Positions 22,397-33,445 of a stretch of 64,000 nucleotides of DNA are shown one piece after another. Position numbers and translations under genes: made by a program. Positions within the stretch are counted from its first letter, which is position 1. Each line of letters opens with the position of its first letter. This DNA comes from Neoceratodus forsteri (lineage: Eukaryota > Chordata > Ceratodontiformes > Ceratodontidae). The notes beneath the pieces were generated by a model. That model was not told the origin of the DNA. It made no database searches and saw only the letters and a list, made by a program, of their open reading frames with translations. The stretch lies in the NCBI GenBank assembly GCA_016271365.2, contig CM028136.1, positions 469,214,001 through 469,278,000 on the forward strand. The letters are read 5' to 3'.

Positions 22397-23483
22397 TAGC
22401 AATCAAAACACACTTTTTAAAGTTGAAATAAATAAAGTCACCAGAAAGCTTAGAGCATTGAGAAAGGAGCAAAGATATTGTGCATCCAACCATGCTCCTC
22501 AGTCAGGCCATGCCCCATCTCCTTTTTGGTATTAACACATTGTAGAAAACATGCCAGTTCTGAAGAAACTTATTTATGTTATTTTAGCATAGGATTTTAA
22601 TACTATTCCTAGGTAAGTTCATTGGCATTTTGTCGTCCCCCAGCACACATACGTTTGCACCAGACCTGCCCTTCTGCCTTCATAGAAAGAGCTTAATATT
22701 CTTTCTTTATTTAGTACATTCCAGAAGAACATGCCGTGAAAAGGTTAATCCCTGTTACATTTCATTTCTTGTATAACTCCATAGTGTAGTAGTGAATGTT
22801 GTGAAATATTTCTAAATTCTTCTGATTGCCCGGCAGTCTGTTGAGGAAATAGCTGTGAGAAGTAAAACAATATATATAACATATACAAAATAAAACTTGC
22901 AATGCCAGGGAGATTCCTTTTTGTATGTTTTTTTTGTTTTTCTCTGCATTCTGCTGCTAGCATCCCATTTCATTTTCTGGAGTGCTGTGTTTTGCTACCT
23001 GTCCAGGGAGTATAAAAACTACATAAACTGAATTAACCTTCTGAGGTTAGCTTTTTGAAGTCATAGGTAGCTAAAGGAATTAAAAACATTTGCGTTCACA
23101 TTGTGGTTGAGAAAAACAAGCTGAATAAGAAATAAAGTTTTGTTTTTGGGATAATAGGGGCAAATTGATCCTCTACTATAAAATAAATAGTTTAATGCTG
23201 CCTTCCTGGACATTTTGCTTAAGGTATTGATTGTACAATAAGTTAGCAGAAAGCATTGAGACTGTAGAAAGGGAAAATGTTTACACTAGGTGCACATTAC
23301 ATTTTAAATAGAAAATGCCTGCATGGTAATTAAATTGTGAAAAACAGGTTTACAAAAAATTGCAGTATCCCTTTTAGTGTGAGACATGCGGGGACATACC
23401 TTTCCTGGGCATAAAACATGGATCAAAGTCACAGCAAATCATTACATGTTTAATTCTGAACACAACTGAGGAATTGCATAAAA
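22397..23483. other. No gene recognised
   Basis: AT-rich unassigned sequence beyond the hAT target duplication. Confidence 0.4.
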
Positions 23484-23595
23484 TTGGAAGGCAGTGCCTG
23501 GAATTCAATGGGGTAGAGCAACTAACCACTCCCTCTGCTCAGGCCACAAAGGGCCGCACCTCCAAACTGTTTCCTCCAGTGTTTTTTTTGTTGTT
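23484..23595 (+). repeat. Dispersed repeat, first copy
   Basis: The segment starting aattggaaggcagtgcctgg matches 25893-26010 over about 110 bp, including gagcaactaacca and a shared ctgtttcct before a T-run. The pair brackets about 2.3 kb of pyrimidine-rich sequence, so terminal repeats of one element are possible but not shown. Confidence 0.7.
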
Positions 23596-24937
23596 TCCAG
23601 AGGCATTGTCAGACGCTCCTTCTCCCTTCCATTGGTTTGTCCTTTGTTGCTGTCTCCTGCTTTTGCTCTGTCTTGCCTCTGGCTGCCTGCAGCACTTCTT
23701 TCTATCACCCCTTATGTCTCTCTCCCTTTGTTTTCCCTCTGTTTGTCATGCCTGCCTTTCTGTGGCTGTCTCATCTGTTGCATGTTTTCCTCACACTCTT
23801 TGGCTTGCCTGTTCCTTTCTGCTCCCTCCCATTTCCATGTTTCTTCCCCAGACCATCTGTCCCCCCCAACTCCTTTGCTTTCCTTCTTTTCTGCAGCTCA
23901 CCTGAGGTTGCCCTCTTGTCTCCTGCTTGTCTTCTGTCCTCAACCCCCCATCCCGTCTTGTTCATGCCTCTCTTTTGGGGTTTCTTCCAGCTGGCAGTCC
24001 TTTCATTTGCCTCCTTTCATCCTCCCCTGCAATGCTCGCATACTTGGAGTCATGCTGTAATTTCTTTAGCATTGTGATTATACACTCAAACCCGATCTTC
24101 CAGGTTGTTGTTCCGTTCCATCCCCATTGCCTATTGCTGCTTCATCCTTTCATTCTCCTGCTGTCACACAGCATAACTGAATTCCTTCTATTATTCATCC
24201 ACTCTCCTTGCAATCATCATTTGTATAGTCCTTGCAGGACTTCTTTTAACTCAGACTTGAACTCGAATTAATTATTTGCATCAGTCTCAGGCCTACGTCT
24301 TCACTCCACAATTGGTCAGTACAACTTACAGCCAATCCCCAAGGGTCAGCTCAGCTCTGCTGCTATCTTTTACTTGTTTTATTTCTTCTGGACCTTTAAT
24401 ATTTCAATTAGCATTTTGGTCTCCCCCTGATTACAGCTGCTGGCTCTGCATCATTTTATTTTGTCTTAATGTTTTCATTAGCTATTTTGGGTCAGATGCC
24501 TCATTTGTGGCTTCTCTGTTATTCCCACAGTGGGGGACTGCATTGCTGCAACAGGCACAATGGCTCTATGCCATATCAGCCTTCATGGCATTGGCACACT
24601 CAGCTTGGCACTTCAGTTCATTCTCTATCTTCACCTATTCTCACACAGGCATTCATAACCTCCTCCTGCCTAACCAACAGCCACTGGCTTTGCTTGGCCC
24701 TCTATGGTCTACGCATGTTAGTATCATTGTTCCCAATTTGCCTTAATGGGATTGGTTGGCATGCCTTCCAGGAGGCTCTGTCTTCCTGCCTCCCCTCTTT
24801 TTGACCCATGTGTGGGTCCCCTAACTGTGCAGAACACCCACCTCAGGATTCATCATCTTGTACTCAGCATACTGTACCAGACCCCCAGAGGATCATCATT
24901 CTGAATTCCCAATTCTGCATTCTCTCTCACTGGAGAC
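23596..24937. other. Pyrimidine-rich unassigned sequence
   Basis: The plus strand is rich in C and T, which removes stop codons and creates long open frames (for example 23494-24060 and 24276-24746) in several overlapping phases. None shows a domain pattern. Similar composition recurs at 36.7-43.2 kb. Confidence 0.45.
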
Positions 24938-25268
24938 TGCTGTAGTGGGTTATGGCACGTCTGTGTGTAGCCATAGTGGGTTATGGCACATCTGTGTATA
25001 GCCATAGCAGGTTATGGCATGTATGTGTAGCCATAGTGGTTTATGGCATGTCTACGAGTAGCTGTAGTGGGATATGGCATGTATGTGTGTAGCCGTAGTG
25101 GGTTGTGGCATGTATTTGTGTGTCACCATAGTGGGTTATGGTGCTTCTGTGTGTCACCATAGTGGGTTACGGCATATATGTCTGTCCCCGTAGTGGGTTA
25201 TGGTGCATCTGTGTGTGGCCATAGTGGAATATAGCATGTCTATATGTTGCTGTGGCAGGCTATGGCTC
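24938..25268. repeat. 31-bp minisatellite, about 11 copies
   Basis: The phrase tagtgggttatggc with variants recurs at 24943, 24974, 25005, 25034, 25065, 25096, 25129, 25160, 25191, 25222 and about 25253, a spacing of 29-33 and mostly exactly 31. Between repeats lies tgtgtgtagcca-like sequence. Confidence 0.9.
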
Positions 25269-25721
25269 CTTCCTAACTAGTTCCTCTCCTATGTCCCTTT
25301 TGGGGTTTGTTTTGTCTTGTCAGTCTTGTTCTGTACACTCAAAATATTCTGAAGCCTAGAGGGAAGGTGAACTAGGCCTCAGATCTCCAGAGGTTTCCTC
25401 CTCTAATGGGTTTTTTCATCCCCCACCCGCCAATGGTCATAATACTTAAAGAAGTTTAGTAATTCCCCAGGGCATGTAGATAGGTTCTGCTGTTGGATAG
25501 AGATGGATGGTAGCCCCTGTAGCTGTTCCCTCTCTCCGTAGGAAGTTATGCCTCTATGTCCCACATTCAGACCTATGAGTGGGTCATTATTCATCCATTA
25601 TCTCCAGCAACTCTACCTCAAGCTCCTGACTGTACTACACCTACTGACCTTGCTCAGGTCCTCAGTACAGATAAGTATTTGTCACCTTGCATGCTCTGCT
25701 CTAAACTCTTTTGGTTCCTTC

Positions 25722-26275
25722 CAAAGGTACCTTTAACCAAGGGAATCATTCCTGCGGCACCTATAGGTGTGTAACCCTCCTCTAGGGTTCCTCACCTTCA
25801 TACCCCTACAGGGTGGTGCATCCCATGGATAGAGAGGTGAACAACCAAAGACTTTCCAAGTTGCACAAGCACAACACCATACTCAGTTGCATAGGCCCAT
25901 TGAATTGGAAGGCAGTGCCTGGAGTTCAATAGGGCAGAGCAACTAACCATTCCCTCTTTCTGGCTATAAAAGGATGCACCTCCCTACTGTTTCCTACAGT
26001 TGTTTTTTCTCATTGCTCCACCATCATTCCCTCCACCTCCAGTGGCTCACTTATCTCTCTCTCTCTCTCTCTTCCAGGGCTCCTTCCTAAGGTACCTTTA
26101 GCCAAGGGAATCATTCCTGCAGAACTTCTAGGGGTGGAACCCTCCTCTAGGATTCCTCACCTTTGTACCATGACAGGGTTGTATAGCTCACAAATAGAGA
26201 GGTGAACAGCCAAAGTCTTTCCAAGTTGCACAAGCATAACACCATACACAGTTGCGTAGGCCCATTGAACTGTGA
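25722..26275 (+). repeat. 365-bp direct duplication
   Basis: The phrase ggtacctttarccaaggg occurs at 25726 and 26091, and homology continues through caagttgcacaagc and ttgc(a/g)taggcccattgaa, about 170 bp per copy. The second dispersed copy (25893-26010) and a (CT)n tract (about 26055-26076) lie between the two copies. Confidence 0.85.
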
Positions 26276-26303
26276 TCTTTATCCTTAGACTTCATTTGCT
26301 ATG

Positions 26304-26461
26304 TAAGCAATAACCCACAAAAGGGTATGGGGTTATTGGCAGTTAATCCACACCCCGGGTGCATTGTGTGTCATAAGGCTGAAGGCCAAGTGCTCTCATA
26401 GCACCCAGGGTGTGGATTAACTTCCAATAACCCTATACCCTGGAGTGGTTTATTGCACTTA
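26304..26461. mobile_element. 158-bp foldback element (MITE) with about 60-bp inverted arms
   Basis: Arms 26304-26362 and 26401-26461 pair over almost their whole length, including ggttattgg and gttaatccacaccc, leaving a 38-nt loop. The termini are taagcaataa on the left and, read outward from the other side, taagtgcaataa on the right. No clear target duplication is visible. The element at 62383-62536 has the same two terminal types in the opposite order. Confidence 0.85.
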
Positions 26462-26879
26462 TAACATGGGGTACTACAAACTGTACTTAAATAAAAACAA
26501 ACACATATGTAACTGTAAAAAGTGAACATTTTATGAGGCCTTCCTCCAGCAAAAAAAGTAGTCCACAACTACAAACACTTGCAAGGTGTGTTAAACAGAC
26601 ATAGTACAGACAAATAGGAGCCAGTCATTTGTCATGGGACTCAGCTGACTGTTGGGACATGCATAATGTCACTTATGAGCAAGGGGCAGTGGACAGTGGA
26701 TTACCTGGGCTCATACCAGCATGAGTCAGGACTCTGTTATCCAGCTTAGGCGATTGTCGCCATGAGTTCAGTTCTGTGGAATGGATCCTAGATAGTGCAT
26801 TAACTGTGCTCATAGATATAGGACTTCTGAGAATGGACTTGCTAGTTGTGACCTACAACTGTCTTTTGCTGTTTGTTGT

Positions 26880-27305
26880 TATAGTCATTTGTGGCTGACA
26901 TTAAGTGCATCGGAACACGGTCTCTGCACATATAAATAGTCTCTTTACTGGAACAGCAAGGGACACTAAATGAAGTCGGCACTTGGGTATGGTGTCTACA
27001 GATGTTTTCTATGCTGTCCTGGTGAATTGGGCTAAATGTCAGAGGATGCCGCTCATACTTGTACCGCAACTTGAAAGGCTTGGATGATTACCTGCTGAGT
27101 TGTCTTTTTTCCTGGTCACACAAACTACTGGATTAGGTGGGTGGCAGTGCCATCTCCAGAGGTAAATACAGTGTCTGACAAGTTCAAAGAATGTAGCTGG
27201 GATGATTAACTGCTGGGTTTCAAAGTACTGGATTAAGTGGATGCCACTGCTATCTCCACAGATACATACAGTCTCTGTGGTGGAAGGGGAATAGAGAGTG
27301 GATGA
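26880..27305. repeat. About 118-bp tandem repeat, two clear and one diverged copy
   Basis: The phrase gatgatta occurs at 27083 and 27201, and each copy continues with actggatta(a/g)gtgg and atctccagagg/atctccacaga. A third, weaker copy lies near 26890-26960, with ttaagtg then agtctct. A long open minus frame (27422-27039) follows the repeat and is not recognisable as a protein. Confidence 0.65.
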
Positions 27306-27859
27306 ACTGGGCAATCGGCCAGCAGTTTGTGCCAATATCACTGTGCTCCAATGGAAAATGGAGAATGGATTAACTGGGCACATTAAAGTAGCACACACTG
27401 CTGACTGTTTGCTTCCAGACACTGGGAACTTGTATGGTGTACCATTGGGAATGTGTATGATGTGTTGCTATACTCTTTCAAGTTTACAGTTCTTACAACT
27501 TCAAAGGATGTGGCTGATATTTGGGACACTGGCTGAAATTCACATTATACTGTTAAGTGCTGTGTCTTCATTCACATGTGGTCTTGAGAGGCCACAAATG
27601 GTGACACATATCTGAAACATGAAAAGCTCAACAGTGCAACCAGAACTGAGGGAAAAGAAATTGTAAACATCAAAGGTGCAACAGCGGAATCACATGGTTT
27701 ATCAGAGGGCACTATGACAATAGTGGCACAAAGAACCAAACCAGCAGATTGCGTCCATGACCAGGACTCAAAACCTTTCACTGGATATGGTAGTGGAACT
27801 ATATGGAGCCATTAATAGTAAAGTTCTGAAGATTGAAGTCAGGCATTATTCCTTTGGTG

Positions 27860-28950
27860 TTAGCACTTCTGATGCAGATTAATGACTTGTTCAGTAAGCT
27901 TCTGCTGATCTTGGGGGTCACTTGCTCTGCTGTGGGATGTGGGGGGATCTTCTACCACACTGCTGCTTCTGTGACACTGCTCATGATCTGGTATGCTCTG
28001 TGTGGTGCTGTGCATCTGCACCAGCTGTAGAGCTCTTGAAGTGCTGGTACTGGGAGGTGGCAGGGGGTTCTTTGGAGTAATGCCCACAGAGCTCAGGAGT
28101 GTGCTCCATTTTTGTCAATCAGCACTGGAAGCACTCCAATAGTTGTAGAGACTGGTCTCCGAGTGGTGCCCTGTCATGATCATAATTTCTCTGGATGACA
28201 GGCCCACATTTGACAAAATTTGCACAGCGGTACTATGAATAGAGTGGTTTGTGTACCACTGTGACAGACCAGCCTCCATGGAGATTTTTGCCATTAGCTC
28301 ACCAAGAGAATTCACTCCCATGAGCAGGTTAGTATACCACTAGTGATCGGGAGGGTGCACCACTCTCTTTGGGTGCAGATAGAGAGCAGGTGCATTTCTT
28401 GGACATTGCCTAATGTACATTTTGTACATTTCAACTTGACAGTTCTGATTACTGTGATCTGAAAACAAAAACCCTCTTTGAATTTCCTTGTTGTCTTCAT
28501 GGATGTGTGAGGGTTAAATGTCATTGATAAGTACTCCTTGCCATCAGGGTCCTGTTTAATGGCAAAGAAGTCTTGTCTGAGCTGCCACACTCCCTCTGTG
28601 CCCCACTGAGCCAGTCCTAGCTGAATCTCACACCACACACACCTCACAAGTCCTGAGGGTTTGTGGGGAGACATGGCTTCCAATGCTCTTAGGGTCTGTA
28701 AATCTGCATCTGTGATTGCTGGATGGTGTGTGGCACGGTCTTGGCCATCTGTCCTGATCTGCTTAACCACAGCAATAAATACATTATTAGTGGAGAGAAA
28801 GGCTGGATGTGACATAATGTTAACTTGCCAATTTATGTCAGGATTATTCAAGAAACAATTGATGCCAGCACGTAACCCAACAAGGGAACTCACTGTGTAT
28901 GTTTCCCCTGAAACCCTCGGACACTGGCATAAAATTCTCAAAGGAGTGAA
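27860..28950 (-). pseudogene. Crypton-type tyrosine recombinase (DUF3504-like)
   Basis: The minus frame 28941-28312 contains YTVSSLVGLRAGINCFLN (near 28900-28848), THHPAITDADLQTLR, GLVRCVWCEIQLGLAQWG and EYLSMTFNPHTS, a series resembling the KIAA1958/ZMYM/QRICH1 DUF3504 family, derived from Crypton recombinases. After a frameshift, frame 28321-27860 holds NHSIHSTAVQILSNVGL, IMIMTGHHSETSLYNYW, the C-terminal tyrosine recombinase signature, then one in-frame stop and a Ser/Pro/His-rich tail. The likely catalytic Tyr and GH remain, but the Arg of HxxR reads His, and the first-Arg region (usually RRG) reads QWG, so it is probably inactive. The first codon of the frame is TTG, not a start. Cryptons move by recombinase-mediated integration of circular DNA (family knowledge). 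Confidence 0.8.
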
Positions 28951-31246
28951 CCATGGGTTTCCAGAGGGACCTCCTTGTAACTGATAACTTTTCCCTTTTT
29001 AACCAGCCAGTCTTCAGAAATGTTTATGGAACAGGCAGTTATTTTCCTAGTATTAGCTGTTGTACAACTCACTGCAAGACAGTTTTATGTGCCTGCTGTT
29101 GCACTCTGGCTCGTCCTCTCTCTCCTCAATGTTTTTTTTTTTCTCTTTCTCGGTGGCTCCCAATTGGGAAATTTTTGTTTCAGCCACTGATTCATACTGA
29201 GGTGGCCAAATGCTCAGAAGTTGACTGCAAAAGTGTTCATCCTGTTACTTTTCTCCAATGTGCTGTGCAATCAATGGCTGCTGCTAATACTTCTGTTCTC
29301 TCCCTGGGAGGAGTGATTTGCTGGATGTCTGCTTACTACAAGTGTGGGTTTACCAGCAGTTAATGAATGATCAGGTGATTAGCTTGCACCAGATAGGAAA
29401 CTGCTCCTACCCCATGTTATAATCCTGCTTTTCCCTCCACTGGTCATATTTCACACTGTTTGTGATATTGTAGTCTATTGCTATGGACCTTATTGTGATG
29501 CTGCAATTACAAAATTCTTACTTCAACCATAGAGAATGCAGAAGGATGAAATGATGTCTGGGAGGCAAAGATCCTATTTTCATGCAAATATCCTCAGCAA
29601 TTCTGACTGGGGAGAAATTAATATAGAAGATTAATTGAATCAGAAATATGCCTACTATAATTATTATATTTTGAAAAGTTTTCCTGAATATGGGTGTGGG
29701 AGAGAAATGGGTAAACAAAGGAAAGAGGCAGGACAAGATGGCTAAGATACATGGAGGGATATACCTTCCTAGGTGGCCTGGGCTAGTCTCCAGGAAACCC
29801 TTCTGGCTCCTTTAACATTAAATTCCCCTTTACCCTGTACCCATCTAATTTTTTTAAAGGCTTATTGCCAGCTCCACACGGAGCCAACACCATCCAACTC
29901 ATCTCCAAGCTAATACTGTGACCCTAACCCAAAACCTTACATTTCCCAAAAACAGCATAATTCTGAAAATTCTTCCCCCCACTTGTTCATATTGATGAAT
30001 TTGAGGAGCTGATACCTTCAATTCCCAGCTATCTCGGTCAATTCCCCCCCCCCAAGTGCAGACTCTTTTACCCACTCTGTAGTGTCAGACAGAGCCAGTG
30101 TCATAAGAGAACAAGAGGACAGTGCATTATCATGAAGGAGGGATGGGGTCAGTAGCACCATAGTGACACTTGCTAGCCTGATTACCTGAGGCTGCCCAGC
30201 ATCACTATGATGTTACCAACCCACCCCTACATTACAATTGTGCACCACCTGCTTGCTTTCTTATGACACTGACTGTGTCAGACAGGGTATGCCATCACCA
30301 CAGTGACTCTGGCACTGTGAAGACCATCACAGTGACAGGAATAGGGCAAAACCTGCCTGTCACTGTGATGATCTGTGCAGCGATCGGGACTGCCTAGCTG
30401 GGTGTTTGCCCCTCGGTCCAACTCCGACTCGGAGTTAGAATCCTAGAGACTTGGGTGTGTGGGGGTAGAGCCCCCATAAGGGCAGTTCAGGGGTGCAGCC
30501 CCCCTATTGTGTGCACCAACATTCCTGTGGCTACAGTGCAGATAGTCGGCATTGCAGCCATCACTGTAGGGGATGTCAGCGCTAGTGCTGTCGAAGCACT
30601 ATAGGTAAACCGTCAGACACTATGGAGTGGGTGGAAAGAGTCCAAGCTTCGAGGGTGGGGGGATCTGATTCAGCAAGCCAGGTACTGAAGATATGAGCCT
30701 CCACAATTCAATAATCTGGGCAAATTGGGTCCTTTCAGAATTATACTATTTTTCGGGAGTGTGAGGCTTTGAGCAAGGGTCAAGGAGTTTGGTTGGAGGT
30801 GGGTCAGTGTTGACTCCTTGTACAGCTGGCAGTAATCCATTTTTTTTATTTCGCAGACACAGGATAAAAGGTGGTGAATTACTTTTAAGTGAGCCAGGAG
30901 AGTGGCCAGGTCACCAGCCCTGACCAGAGACACAGAAAAACCACATACTCACAGAATGGCAAAGAGGGTGCTTGCTAAAGCCAAACCAAAACAAGAAGCA
31001 CAAACAGTAGCACTCTTTTGCTTGAAGGAAAAAATAATTTAATCAGTAGTAGTGATAAGAAAAGCCATCTGGCGTGCTTAATCAATCTGTGAAAACTTTC
31101 ACCGAATGATTAAACACTCCGGATAGCTTTTTTAAGTTTTAGTTTCCTTTGTTTCATTTAAGGAGCCTTACTCAATAGTGGGTACATCCCACTCATTTCT
31201 TTTTTAGCTCCCAACCTTTTAATCCAAATACAAAAAATAACAAGCA
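28951..31246. other. No gene recognised
   Basis: About 2.3 kb without an assignable gene or element. A short dyad cgactcggag lies near 30428-30440. The minus frame 30933-30670 is open for 87 codons but matches nothing I know. Confidence 0.4.
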
Positions 31247-31729
31247 TTTGACAATGCCGAATGTTTGCTTGCTGATATTGGCATTGGTAGTGCAGGAGTT
31301 GGAGAGAGGCATAATAGGAATGGCAGTGAAGTATTGAACTAACACCAACCCTCACCCCCACCCTGCAGAGACTGACAGGCATTGTGGTGTGCCTTTGGGT
31401 CATCGGCCATAACGTTCATGCCAATCCACCTCACCTCACCTCACTCTGCAGACACTGATAGGTGTCACGGTGTGTCTTGGTGTCTTTGGCCCTTATGCTC
31501 ACTCCATTCCATAAGGAAATAAGCTGAGATGGGTGCAGTATAGGAGAATGGGGTGAACATTAGGGCTGAAGGCCCCAAGGCACATCTTGGTGCTTGTCAG
31601 TGGCTGCAGGATGGGGGTAGAATGGCATGAACATTATGGCCAATGACCTCAAACCACACCCCTAATGCCTATCAGTCTGTACAGTGTGGGGTGTTATGGT
31701 TGGAAACCCTAATGCCCCGGGTGTTTGTT

Positions 31730-32420
31730 GGTATTTTCACTCCAAATTTTCAACATTTGCTTTTTGGGACCCCACCTAATGAACAGTGGCAAAATCATTT
31801 CATTACTCAATCCCAAAAGGTGATTTCACACAGCAAGTGTGCCATTCAGCGCCACAGGTGTGAAAACACATTTTGAACAGGATGTGAAAAATGACAGCTG
31901 TACTGTTAATGAGGAGGTGTGAAGAAATGGCAATGTTGAAAATCTGGAGTGAAAATATGAAAAAGTGGTGAAGTTATGAATGTGTGTAGAAACTGTGCAA
32001 CACACGCTCATAACACAGTCATTTTCTGGAATGTTTTCACCAAATTTTCAACATGGCCATTTCAGGACCTCCCTCATGAACAGTGGCACTGGGGTTTCAT
32101 TAATCTGTCCTGAAAGTTGATTTCACACAGTGACAGCACCATTCTGTGCCTCAGGTGCAAAAACACATTTTGGGAAGGATGCAAAAAATAACAGTTGTAC
32201 TGTTCATAAGGGTGTGTGAAAAAGGATAATGTTGGAAATTTGGAGTGAAAATATTAAAAACTGATGAAGTTACAAGTGTGTATAGAAACTGCACAATGCA
32301 CACTCGAAACGCAGTCATTATTTTGAGTTTTTTCACTAAACTTGCAACATGGGCTTTTTGGGACCCCACCTCATGAACAGTGGCACTGTTGTTTCATTAA
32401 TCAGTCCCAAAAGGTGATTT
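31730..32420. repeat. 296-bp monomers, about 2.3 copies
   Basis: The gaggtgtgaa-type phrase occurs at 31912 and 32208, 296 bp apart. Each monomer holds a forward motif cctcatgaacagtggcactg and its diverged reverse complement (cagctgtactgttcat), plus ttttcaacatg and its reverse complement, so each monomer is itself an imperfect inverted repeat. Confidence 0.8.
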
Positions 32421-32530
32421 TGCACAGCAACCGTGAAATCATGTTTTGGGACCAAGAAACAAAATGACAGTGCCAGTGTTCATGAGGTGGGGTCCCAAGA
32501 ACCTCATGTTGAAAATTTGGGATGAAAACT
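32330..32530. repeat. Imperfect palindrome with about 95-bp arms
   Basis: Sequence from tgcaacatggg to gcacagc (about 32344-32420) is repeated in inverse orientation to about 32515, including gggaccccacctcatgaaca and its complement. The arms nearly touch, so the spacer is only a few bases. The same structure lies at 58590-58790 in the other copy. Confidence 0.85.
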
Positions 32531-32682
32531 CCCAGAAATGGCTGAGATATCAACCTAAGTTGATACCCCCCATTGATTGCCATTATAGGGCTTACCGTGG
32601 TTTTCTTCAGTTTGCGGTCGGCTTTTGAAGAGTGTAGACGTGTTCCTGGTCCACAGAAGATAGCAGTGCTGAACCTCAGGAG

Positions 32683-32690
32683 GTAAGTAT
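32683..32690 (+). promoter_or_regulatory. Conserved donor-like site in repeat copy B
   Basis: The sequence aggaggtaagta here matches tggaggtaagta at 58932-58942. The 60 bp before both also align (gaagagtg, agac, tgttcc, ggtccac). A preserved GTAAG in two diverged copies suggests a former 5' splice site; this is inference. Confidence 0.35.
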
Positions 32691-32856
32691 GGGTGAGGGG
32701 GGTGCAAGGAGGTGGGGTGCGTAGAGGGAGGGTTGAGATGGGGAGGGGCGATGAAGACGATGAGGGACCATTTTCTTTTTCTTTAGATTAAAAAAAAAAG
32801 ACCCCGGGGGACAGTTTTCTTTTTTACAGGTAAAATAGTATGAAAACTAAATTTTA

Positions 32857-33115
32857 GCACACTGGGGTGGGCTCCCAGTGTACCAGACTAGTGGGGGGGG
32901 TCAATGCTGACCCAGGGAGTGGGCACCCTGAGCTTGGCTGAAAAAAAGGGGTCATGGGAGGTGTATCTGACACCGGAAAAGGGCATCCCGGTGCTGTAAA
33001 ATATAAACAATTACTGTGGCATACTGGGGTGGGCTCCCAGTGTGCCACAATGGTGGGGGTGTGGGGCATGCTGACATGGGGATTGGGCACCCCATTGTCA
33101 ACAAAAGATACGTTG
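32857..33115. repeat. Short-hairpin array, copy B
   Basis: At least five foldbacks: arms 32859-32866/32874-32881 (8 bp, loop GTGGGCT); near 32905-32930; near 32970-32996; arms 33016-33028/33036-33048 (13 bp with one T.G pair, loop GTGGGCT); and arms 33072-33081/33090-33100 (loop ATTGGGCA, one bulge). The same two loops recur at the other two loci of this repeat. Confidence 0.8.
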
Positions 33116-33445
33116 ACTGGGAAAAGCACATTGAGCAAATGAGTTGCTCATAAGTGCAGCCATGTGCATTACTGTGCACTGTAATGTGCATGGCTGGAAT
33201 GTGCCTGGTTGCTGGGGGAGATCTGCCACTACAATGACAAAGCTGTGTGTGATTGGAGTGGCAAATTTCTTCAAGTCTGGTGCTCACTCTGAAACTGCCA
33301 TTATCGGGAGCTTTTTTGTTGATTGGTGGCTGAGGGACAGGCCCATTAAAGCATCCCCTGCATTGGTCACAACATTGCCACACCTATGCAATGCTCTACT
33401 AACCTCAATATGTTTATTTTGTGCTGCGCTCACAAGCAAACGTAA

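Larger units (their letters stand above)
31247..33445. repeat. Complex repeat with palindromic monomers and hairpin array, copy B
   Basis: The left edge near caatgccgaatgtttgcttgc (31252) and the following 480 bp match 56894 onward. Then come about two 296-bp monomers (31730-32420), a palindrome (32330-32530), a segment ending in a donor-like gtaagt (32683), a hairpin array (32857-33115) and a tail ending near cacaagcaaacg (33440). The tail end reverse-complemented (cgtttgcttg) resembles the left edge (tgtttgcttgc), so short TIRs are possible. The same order is found at 56894-59860. Confidence 0.75.

Noticed and set aside
24276..24746. 156-codon hydrophobic frame
   Set aside because: It lies in pyrimidine-rich sequence, has no recognisable family pattern, and an overlapping frame is also open.
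27039..27422. 127-codon minus frame
   Set aside because: It runs through the 118-bp tandem repeat and simply repeats its translation.
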